NCBI RefSeq assembly: GCF_900639915.1
Contig: NZ_CAAAID010000009.1
Coordinates: 48,135 to 112,134, forward strand
DNA: 64,000 nucleotides
DNA from: Legionella nagasakiensis
Lineage (GTDB): Bacteria > Pseudomonadota > Gammaproteobacteria > Legionellales > Legionellaceae
Reading direction: 5' to 3'
Positions 57,843 through 64,000 of this stretch are shown here, one piece after another (position 1 is the stretch's first letter; the number at the start of each line of letters is the position of its first letter). The notes below the pieces were generated by a model. It was not told where the DNA came from, made no database searches, and saw only the letters and a program-made list of their open reading frames with translations. Position numbers and translations under genes: made by a program.

Positions 57843-58211
57843 ATGAAAGAAGGTATGAAATACGAAGACATTTTTGCAATGCCAAAAGATGAGCTTGAAA
57901 GCATCATAAACGTCATCAAGCACAAATGTAAAAATGACGAAGAATTTAAAACCCGATTGAAAGAAAATCCGACGGACGTATTAAATGCAGAAGGGATAAG
58001 ATTGCAGCCTAATATCCGTTTTAAGTTAGTAGAAAGCGAAGAAGAGGCAAAAAAATTGCCGGAGAATGTCATTCCATTTACTTTTCAAGAGCAGAAAAAA
58101 GAGTCCGTTTCACCAGAAGACTTGAAAGAAGTCGCCGGGGGAGTTTCATTTAGCCTAGTGGGTGGAAAAGGTTGGCATGGCATGGGTTGGGGATTCTCTT
58201 TCAACTCATAA
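57843..58211 (+). CDS. NHLP-leader RiPP-type precursor peptide (orphan)
   Basis: A 122-residue small protein with the layout of a ribosomal peptide precursor. Residues 33-80 resemble the nitrile hydratase alpha-like leader: EEFKTRLKENPTDVLNAEG, then LVESEEEAKKLPENVIPF. VSPEDLKEVAGG (89-100) matches the LSxxELxxVxGG double-glycine cleavage rule for C39-type peptidase transporters. The predicted core is the 22 residues 101-122, which are rich in Gly (GGKG, GMGWG), with two Trp, one His, four Ser and no Cys or Thr. No modification enzyme or transporter gene is visible in the window. Strong hairpins follow. Function as a bacteriocin or other secreted peptide is inference. Confidence 0.85.
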   Translation: MKEGMKYEDIFAMPKDELESIINVIKHKCKNDEEFKTRLKENPTDVLNAEGIRLQPNIRFKLVESEEEAKKLPENVIPFTFQEQKKESVSPEDLKEVAGGVSFSLVGGKGWHGMGWGFSFNS

Positions 58212-58489
58212 TGGTAAGGTAAGTGTGGATTGGATTCTTTCAGTCACACTATTGATTGCTCGAAGGATGAACCTTCATCAATGGCGTCATCTTATGACGC
58301 CATTGATGGGAATGGTCGAGTCCATTTCATTGATTGACCATTCGTTTTACGACTGCAAGTCATCAACCTGTTTGTTTCATGAAACGAATGGTCAACAGAC
58401 TCTGGTCATGCAAATCTACAGATTCCTCTTCAGCGCAGAGCTTATTACCATATGCTATAGTTAAATACATATCGCAAGGAAGTGAGTCC
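58212..58489. other. Structured intergenic region with three stem-loops
   Basis: No gene is seen. Three inverted repeats follow one another: AGTGTG/CACACT (58222-58227, 58245-58250); a perfect 15-bp stem with a CTT loop, starting CATCAATGGCGTCAT (58276-58308); and a perfect 14-bp stem TTGACCATTCGTTT/AAACGAATGGTCAA (58334-58347, 58382-58395) around a 34-nt loop. None has a T tract. The aconitase start lies at the right end behind AAGGAAGTGAG. Confidence 0.6.
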
Positions 58490-60415
58490 ATGAACGTTAC
58501 GCAAAAAATCATTCAATCGCATCTTTTGTCTAGTGAAATGAGGGCAGAGGAAGAGATTGCTCTAAAGATTGATCAGACACTTTGCCAGGATGCAACGGGC
58601 ACATTGGTCATGCTTGAATTGGAAGCTATGGGACTGGAGCGTACCAAGGCTGAAGTTTCTGTCCAATACGTCGATCATAATTTAATTCAGGAAGATAATA
58701 AAAATCCAGATGACCACCTATTTCTCGAGAGTGCTGCCAAACGTTTTGGCTTGTATTTTAGCCGCCCGGGGAATGGGATTAGTCATGTGGTTCACATGCA
58801 AAATTTTGGGAAACCGGGCAAGACTTTAACGGGCTCAGATAGTCATACGTGTGCGGCTGGTTCCCTGGGAATGATTGCTATTGGTTCTGGAGGATTGGAA
58901 GTGGCGATGGCAATCGCGGGTTATCCTTTATACATAAAAATGCCAAAAATACTTGGCATTAAATTAACAGGGACATTGCCTCCCTGGGTCAGTGCTAAAG
59001 ATGTTATTTTAGAAATGTTACGGCGATACGATGTGAAAGGTTGTGTGGGTTACATTGTTGAATATTATGGCGAAGGCTTAACGTGTTTAAGCACCATGGA
59101 TAGGCACGTCATTGCAAATATGGGACAAGAATTGGGTGCGACGACCAGCGTATTTCCTTCTGATGAGGCAACACGGGAATTTTTAAAAAGCCAAGGACGT
59201 GTTCAGGATTGGCGCGAATTAAAGGCTGATAAAGAGGCTCGATACGACGAAACGGATGAAATTGATCTCTCATCGCTTGAGCCATTAATTGCTAAACCCA
59301 GCAGCCCGGGAAATGTTGTTTCAGTTGCAGAAATTGCTGGGGAGGACATTTATCAGGCATACATTGGTTCGTCGGCTAATCCAGGATATCGAGATTATGC
59401 AATAGCGGCAGGAATGATGAAAGGACGCATGGTAAGTCCTGGTGTTTCTCTGGATATTAATCCTAGTTCAAGAACAATTTTAGAAGAATTAGTACGTGAT
59501 GGTCATTTAGGTCATCTGATTCACGCTGGCGCGAGAATTCATCAGGCTGGATGTAATGGGTGTATTGGCATGGGGCAGGCACCTGCAACCGATAAAAATA
59601 GTTTACGTACCGTGCCACGTAATTTTCCAGGACGTTCTGGAACAAAAGAGGATAAGGTATTTCTCTGTAGTCCAGAGACGGCAACGGCCTCTGCTTTAAA
59701 GGGGGTTATCACTGATCCAAGAACGCTGGAGTTTGATTATCCTCAGGTCCGTTTGCCAAAAGAAAGAATTTTAAATCGCTCATGCATTGCTGACCCTTTA
59801 CCGCATGACAAAGCGAAGCACATTACTTTAATAAAAGGCTCTAATATTGTTTCTTTACCTGAATTGAAGGCGTTGCCTGAAGCGTTTAGGTTGCCGGTTG
59901 TACTTAAAGTAGGTGATAATGTTAGCACGGACGAGATATCGCCGGCTGGGGCAAAAGTACTTCCTTTTCGCAGCAATATTCCTAAAATTAGTGAATTTAC
60001 TTATACTCGAATCGATGAAGATTATCCAAAACGGGCAAAGCAGCAAAAGGATGGGCATGTCATTATTGGTGGAGAGAATTATGGGCAAGGGTCTAGTCGG
60101 GAACATGCTGCATTAGCACCCAGACACTTAGGTTTACGTGTAGTGATTGCCAAGAGTTTTGCCAGGATACATTGGCAGAATTTAATTAATTTTGGTATTT
60201 TGCCTTTGGTGTTCGAGCATCCAGAAGATTATGATGATATTGAAATGAACGATATTGTTAAATTGGATAATTTGCCTGATGTGCTTCACAGTAACCGATT
60301 CACAGTAACGATTAATGATCATGAAATTCAGGTAAAACATAGCTTGTCTGAACGTCAAAAAGAAATTGTAGCGTTAGGGGGATTAATTAACTGGATTAAA
60401 AAAAATCCAGCGTGA
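58490..60415 (+). CDS. Aconitate hydratase (Aquifex-type, 641 residues)
   Basis: A 641-residue 4Fe-4S dehydratase of the aconitase superfamily. Cluster cysteines are in DSHTCAAGSLG (about 120) and GCNGCIGMG (about 355). The C-terminal swivel domain has GDNVSTDEISPAGAKVLPFRSN and GENYGQGSSREHAALAPRHLG. The length is much shorter than AcnA (about 890), fitting the Aquifex/mitochondrial-like group. It probably interconverts citrate and isocitrate; a related dehydratase reaction is possible. The ATG after AAGGAAG is chosen; the longer 58334 reading runs through hairpins. Confidence 0.85.
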   Translation: MNVTQKIIQSHLLSSEMRAEEEIALKIDQTLCQDATGTLVMLELEAMGLERTKAEVSVQYVDHNLIQEDNKNPDDHLFLESAAKRFGLYFSRPGNGISHVVHMQNFGKPGKTLTGSDSHTCAAGSLGMIAIGSGGLEVAMAIAGYPLYIKMPKILGIKLTGTLPPWVSAKDVILEMLRRYDVKGCVGYIVEYYGEGLTCLSTMDRHVIANMGQELGATTSVFPSDEATREFLKSQGRVQDWRELKADKEARYDETDEIDLSSLEPLIAKPSSPGNVVSVAEIAGEDIYQAYIGSSANPGYRDYAIAAGMMKGRMVSPGVSLDINPSSRTILEELVRDGHLGHLIHAGARIHQAGCNGCIGMGQAPATDKNSLRTVPRNFPGRSGTKEDKVFLCSPETATASALKGVITDPRTLEFDYPQVRLPKERILNRSCIADPLPHDKAKHITLIKGSNIVSLPELKALPEAFRLPVVLKVGDNVSTDEISPAGAKVLPFRSNIPKISEFTYTRIDEDYPKRAKQQKDGHVIIGGENYGQGSSREHAALAPRHLGLRVVIAKSFARIHWQNLINFGILPLVFEHPEDYDDIEMNDIVKLDNLPDVLHSNRFTVTINDHEIQVKHSLSERQKEIVALGGLINWIKKNPA

Positions 60416-60681
60416 AATAGTTCGTATAACTTCAGTTAAAGAGCGCGCTAAACCAGTACTTTGAATTTTTCAGTGTAAATGCATCTAAATAGATTAAAAA
60501 AATACTTTATGTGCGAAATCCAGTAAAAAGAATCATCAAGATCATCTCAATTTTAATGCTACTATCAACAGACGTTCTAATATATCGTCTGCCTTAATTA
60601 TTGCTCTATAATGAACAATGTAGGTCTTGAAACAGCTAAATGCAGGATGCGAGGAATTGCAAAAATATAAGGAAATAGGCT
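60416..60681 (+). promoter_or_regulatory. Region upstream of the second phaC
   Basis: An exact TATAAT lies at 60607-60612, but no clear -35 is spaced to match. CAGACG (60569-60574) and CGTCTG (60586-60591) form an inverted repeat with 11-nt spacing just upstream of that -10, an operator-like position. No TGCAATGCAA box is seen here. Confidence 0.3.
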
Positions 60682-62478
60682 ATGACGGAATCAGGAATTC
60701 GGCAACCGCAAGAACAAAACAAATCTCTGCCTGATGTAGGTTGTTTGGCATCAAAGACGTCGAAGCACAGTTGCCAAAGTCTTGGTGCAGATAAGGCTCA
60801 GGAATTTTTTACTTTTCTTGATAAACTCTATCAGGCCAATCTTGCCAAAATGACTGCCGGTATTAGCCCTGCGGCTATGGCCACTGCCGGCTTTTCCTGG
60901 CTTGCACAATTATCGCAATCGCCTGGGCGGTTATTAGAATTATTACTTTATCCAGCCTTGCATGGCAGTGATGCCCTGATTCGTATTTTAACCGAACAAC
61001 AACCGGCAGATGGTGAGGATGTTCGTTTCCATACGGAAAATTGGCAAACATTTCCATGGCGCGTATGGGCGGAAGGTTTTTTACAATTTGAAGACTGGTG
61101 GCGGCGTGCTACGGTTGATGTGCCAGGTGTACCTAGTCATGTTGAACGCACGGTATCCTTTTTTGTGCGTCAGATGCTTGATGCGTTGTCTCCTTCTAAT
61201 TTTGTTTTGACCAATCCTGATTTATTTCAGGAAACCATTCGTTCGGGCGGGAAAAATCTCATTCGCGGCTTGGAAATTGGCATTGAAGATATGCTGGAGA
61301 AAATTAGTGGTTCGCCTCCCAAAGGCTCAGAACATTTTATACCTGGTAAGGATGTGGCCATTACACCAGGGAGAGTAGTGTATCGCAATCATCTGATCGA
61401 GTTAATTCAATATGAACCGCAAACAGAGACTGTATTTAAAGAGCCATTGTTGATCTTACCCGCATGGATTATGAAATATTATATTCTTGATTTGTCCCCC
61501 CATAATTCCATGGTGAAATGGCTGGTGAATCAGGGGCACACGGTATTTATTGTGTCCTGGCGTAATCCGGATGGCGCAGATCGTAATTTAGGGATGTATG
61601 ATTATTATAAACTTGGTGCAATGGCGGCGATTGACGCCATATCCGAACGAATTCCTAATGTTAAAATTCATTTGATGGGTTATTGTTTAGGCGGGACATT
61701 GGCTTTAATCGCAGCAGCAACCATGGCAAGAAAAAGCGACAGGCGACTCAAAAGTCTAACCCTGCTGGCTGCTCAAGGAGATTTCACCGAAGCAGGTGAA
61801 CTCATGCTGTTTATTACGGAAAGTGAAGTGTCATTTCTTGAGAATATGATGTGGGATCAAGGCTATCTGGATACCAAACAAATGGCAGGGTCATTCCAGA
61901 TGCTGCGGTCCTATGACTTAATTTGGTCTAAGATGGTTCAGGATTACATGCATGGCACCGAACGCGGGATGATTGATTTGTTGGCCTGGAACGCGGATGC
62001 AACTCGTATGCCCTATAAAATGCATAGCGAATATCTGGAAAAATTGTTTTTAAACAATGATTTTTCGGCTGGACGTTATACGATTGAAGGCTATCATGTG
62101 GTCGCAGAAAATATTCGTTTACCTGCTTTTGTTGTGAGTACGGAAAAAGATCACGTTGCTCCTTGGCCATCGGTTTATAAAATGCATTTGATGATCAACA
62201 GCGATATTACCTTCGTTTTGACTAATGGAGGACATAATGCGGGAATTGTCAGCGAACCAAACCATCCCGGCCGTTTTTATCGTATTCGCGAGCATAAAAA
62301 ACATACGCCTTATCTTGGTCCACATAAATGGCTGGATAAAGCAGAGGTGAGGGATGGGTCTTGGTGGTTTGCGTGGCATAACTGGCTGGTGGAACGCTCT
62401 TCCCTGCATCGTGTCGAGGCGCGTGTATTGGACTCTTCTTTGCCGTCGGCGCCTGGAAGCTATGTTTTACAGAAATAA
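60682..62478 (+). CDS. phaC: Class I poly(3-hydroxyalkanoate) synthase (second copy)
   Basis: A 598-residue PHA synthase paralogue. The lipase-like box is GYCLGG with catalytic Cys335. LLILPAWIMKYYILDLSPHNSMVKWLVNQGHTVF is a diagnostic block; STEKDHVAPW and LTNGGHNAG carry the catalytic Asp and His. The two synthases share layout but diverge along the length, so this is an old duplication or separate acquisition. It is 12 nt upstream of cbpA, so polymer synthesis and a chaperone pair may be co-expressed. Confidence 0.93.
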   Translation: MTESGIRQPQEQNKSLPDVGCLASKTSKHSCQSLGADKAQEFFTFLDKLYQANLAKMTAGISPAAMATAGFSWLAQLSQSPGRLLELLLYPALHGSDALIRILTEQQPADGEDVRFHTENWQTFPWRVWAEGFLQFEDWWRRATVDVPGVPSHVERTVSFFVRQMLDALSPSNFVLTNPDLFQETIRSGGKNLIRGLEIGIEDMLEKISGSPPKGSEHFIPGKDVAITPGRVVYRNHLIELIQYEPQTETVFKEPLLILPAWIMKYYILDLSPHNSMVKWLVNQGHTVFIVSWRNPDGADRNLGMYDYYKLGAMAAIDAISERIPNVKIHLMGYCLGGTLALIAAATMARKSDRRLKSLTLLAAQGDFTEAGELMLFITESEVSFLENMMWDQGYLDTKQMAGSFQMLRSYDLIWSKMVQDYMHGTERGMIDLLAWNADATRMPYKMHSEYLEKLFLNNDFSAGRYTIEGYHVVAENIRLPAFVVSTEKDHVAPWPSVYKMHLMINSDITFVLTNGGHNAGIVSEPNHPGRFYRIREHKKHTPYLGPHKWLDKAEVRDGSWWFAWHNWLVERSSLHRVEARVLDSSLPSAPGSYVLQK

Positions 62479-62490
62479 GATGGAATAAAT

Positions 62491-63381
62491 ATGGACCATA
62501 AAGATTATTATAAAATCATGGGGTTGAATCGCGATGCTACGGAGAAAGACATTAAAACCGCCTACCGTCGTTTGGCACGTAAATATCACCCTGATATCAG
62601 TAAGGAACCTAATGCCGAAGAAAAATTCAAGGAGATGGCAGAGGCTTATGAGGTTTTAAAAGATCCTGAAAAACGCAGAGTCTATGATCAATATGTACAA
62701 GATTGGGATATCCGGCAAAAAGCAAACTATTCATCACAGCAAAAGGAATGGGATATTGGCAAGGATAGTTATCACTTCGATCCGAACTTTTTTGAATCAT
62801 TGTTCGGGACTGCTCCTTTTCGTGAACAATCGTTTGCAGGTGCCGATTATCAAAGCAGCATCCGGATCAGTCTTGAAGAAGCTTATCAAGGGGTGGTTAA
62901 GGATTTGCAATTGCCGGCCTATGGGCATCACCACAGTCCCCAGATTCTTAGAGTCAAGATTCCTGCCGGCGTGAAATCTGGACAACAAATCCGTTTGGTA
63001 GGCCAGGGTGCTGAAAGTAGAAGCGGTGGGCCTAGAGGGGCTCTCTATTTGACGGTTTATATTGAGAAGCACCCAATATTCGATGTAAAAGGCAATGATG
63101 TGTACCTGACTTTACCAGTCGCACCGTGGGAGGCGGCTCTAGGTTCAACCATTGTTGTGCCGACCCTTGCAGGAAACGTTGATTTGAAAATTCCCCCTGG
63201 CTCTCAAGGAGGACAAACATTGCGCTTAAAAAAACGTGGGTTGCCGGGAGACAAACCAGGTGATCAATACGTGATTCTGAAAATTATCATTCCTCAGCCG
63301 GAAAACGACAGAGCACGGGAATTGTATAAGAAAATGGCGGAAGAGATGCCATTTAATCCGCGTGAAAAAATGAGGATATAA
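62491..63381 (+). CDS. cbpA: DnaJ-like co-chaperone CbpA
   Basis: A 296-residue DnaJ paralogue without the zinc-finger domain. The J domain (1-70) has [32 protein letters not shown] with the HPD motif. The C-terminal substrate-binding domains include [23 protein letters not shown] and [25 protein letters not shown]. It works with DnaK and binds curved DNA in E. coli. It is followed 2 nt later by its modulator cbpM. Confidence 0.93.
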   Translation: MDHKDYYKIMGLNRDATEKDIKTAYRRLARKYHPDISKEPNAEEKFKEMAEAYEVLKDPEKRRVYDQYVQDWDIRQKANYSSQQKEWDIGKDSYHFDPNFFESLFGTAPFREQSFAGADYQSSIRISLEEAYQGVVKDLQLPAYGHHHSPQILRVKIPAGVKSGQQIRLVGQGAESRSGGPRGALYLTVYIEKHPIFDVKGNDVYLTLPVAPWEAALGSTIVVPTLAGNVDLKIPPGSQGGQTLRLKKRGLPGDKPGDQYVILKIIIPQPENDRARELYKKMAEEMPFNPREKMRI

Positions 63382-63383
63382 GA

Positions 63384-63701
63384 ATGAGCGAAAAAAAAGT
63401 AATCACAGGTCTGGTAATGGATAAAAACGTTTCCATTTCTTATGTGGAAGTTTGCCAAAAATATAATCTTTCGGAAGAATTGCTGACGGAAATGATGGAA
63501 CATGGATTATTTGAGACAAAAAATTTGAAGAAAACACAATTTGATTATCTCACACTGAATAAAATCCAGTCAGCGCAAAGATTGCAGCATGATTTAGGAA
63601 TTAATATGCCTGGTGTGGTATTAGTTCTGGAACTATTGGAAGAGTTAGAGCGCGTACGCCAAGAGCTAGGTATTTTGCAGCGTCAAATAGATGAGATTTA
63701 A
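63384..63701 (+). CDS. cbpM: CbpA modulator CbpM
   Basis: A 105-residue MerR-like small protein that in E. coli binds and inhibits the CbpA J domain. SYVEVCQKYNLSEELLTEMMEHGLFE and TLNKIQSAQRLQHDLGINMPGVVLVLELLEELERVRQEL, ending in a coiled coil, match CbpM. It follows cbpA by 2 nt, the standard arrangement. A hairpin lies downstream. Confidence 0.88.
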   Translation: MSEKKVITGLVMDKNVSISYVEVCQKYNLSEELLTEMMEHGLFETKNLKKTQFDYLTLNKIQSAQRLQHDLGINMPGVVLVLELLEELERVRQELGILQRQIDEI

Positions 63702-63725
63702 AAGATAGAATGACCTGTTGCAACC

Positions 63726-63760
63726 ACCTGGTTATCGTGCGTGTTAACCAGGTTGCATGT
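63726..63760 (+). terminator. Hairpin behind cbpM
   Basis: ACCTGGTTA (63726-63734) and TAACCAGGT (63745-63753) form a perfect 9-bp stem with a 10-nt loop, followed by TGCATGTTATTTAT. It likely ends the phaC-cbpA-cbpM transcript. Confidence 0.6.
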
Positions 63761-63807
63761 TATTTATAAACATAATTTATATTCTATGAGCATCAGACAA
63801 TATGATG

Positions 63808-64000
63808 TGGTCAAGCAAATTTGTACACCCCAGTTAAGCGACGTTTTTCATTAACCCCCAGAACCTGTTTTCAAATTGATTCGGACTTTGATAATCCAAA
63901 AACGAATGCAACCTTTGATTATTATAAAACATGGTCATGTAATCCAGAATATCCTGTTTTGCCTCGCGTCTGGTTTGATAATTACGCCAATGAATTAATT
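63808..64000 (-). mobile_element. End of an IS3-family insertion sequence (cut by window edge)
   Basis: The stretch TGGTCAAGCAAATTTGTACA, starting at about 63808, looks like the terminal inverted repeat of an IS3-family element, which begins with TG. It is followed inward by the transposase C-terminus. The other end lies outside the window, so the element's length is unknown. Confidence 0.6.
63834..64000 (-). CDS. IS3-family transposase OrfB, C-terminal part
   Basis: Only the last 55 codons are in the window; the gene continues past base 64000. The reading gives WRNYQTRREAKQDILDYMTM, then FYNNQRLHSFLDYQSPNQFE and ENRFWGLMKNVA before TAA. The NQRLHSxLxYxSPxxFE block is the typical C-terminus of the rve-type IS3 transposase, just after the catalytic Glu region. 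Whether the rest is intact cannot be seen. Confidence 0.85.
   Translation of the reverse strand, partial: LIHWRNYQTRREAKQDILDYMTMFYNNQRLHSFLDYQSPNQFENRFWGLMKNVA

Noticed and set aside
57843-58211. Lanthipeptide or thiazole-type precursor
   Set aside because: The predicted core has no Cys and no Thr, so those chemistries cannot apply in the usual way.
58334-58489. N-terminal extension of the aconitase
   Set aside because: It would be read through two strong hairpins and has no family resemblance; ATG 58490 has a good AAGGA site.

Overview
The window reads as chromosomal DNA of a gammaproteobacterium of the Legionella/Coxiella type, most likely a Legionella species. Reasons: moderately AT-rich coding sequence, a complete gammaproteobacterial TCA block (sdhCDAB-sucABCD) followed by pdxH and a LetE-like gene, a polyhydroxybutyrate (PHB) gene set, a Fis paralogue, and a lolB-tRNA-Gln-prs neighbourhood that lacks the usual ispE. 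The species assignment is an inference from gene content and order.

Layout. (1) 260-6877: a compact lipid/secondary-metabolite-like locus. Five overlapping plus-strand genes (FAAL, second AMP-ligase, ACP, SDR, ketoacyl synthase III) converge on a second ACP and an MFS exporter on the minus strand. (2) 7042-8038: an unrecognised protein and an RDD membrane protein whose 3' ends overlap. (3) 8216-17965: succinate dehydrogenase, 2-oxoglutarate dehydrogenase E1/E2 and succinyl-CoA synthetase. (4) 18242-31000: housekeeping and accessory genes (pdxH, letE-like, SseB-like, GNAT, MFS, DUF945, fis, prs, tRNA-Gln, lolB, coaD, ggt, plsC-like, mutM). (5) 31158-37643: a desaturase and a PHB region (two acetoacetyl-CoA reductases, PhaR, phasin, PhaC), with an EF-hand protein and a small MITE-like element between phasin and phaC. 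(6) 37738-42791: a coiled-coil membrane protein, smc, zipA and yggU. (7) 42828-55702: murF-mraY-murD-ftsW-murC-murB-ddl-ftsQ-ftsA-ftsZ-lpxC, a division and cell-wall cluster without murG. (8) 55775-63701: dciA, a PH-domain protein, an APH-like kinase, an orphan RiPP-type precursor peptide with a nitrile-hydratase-like leader and double-Gly site, an aconitase, a second phaC, and cbpA-cbpM. (9) 63834-64000: the C-terminal end of an IS3-family transposase, cut by the window edge.

The most unusual items are the orphan NHLP-type precursor peptide (57843-58211) with strong hairpins behind it, the FAAL/ACP/KAS III locus at the left edge, the small EF-hand protein starting MGNCCG that fits a eukaryotic N-myristoylation pattern, a 115-bp element with 26-bp inverted ends and an 11-bp target duplication, and a pair of TGCAATGCAA boxes placed as PhaR operators around the phasin promoter.
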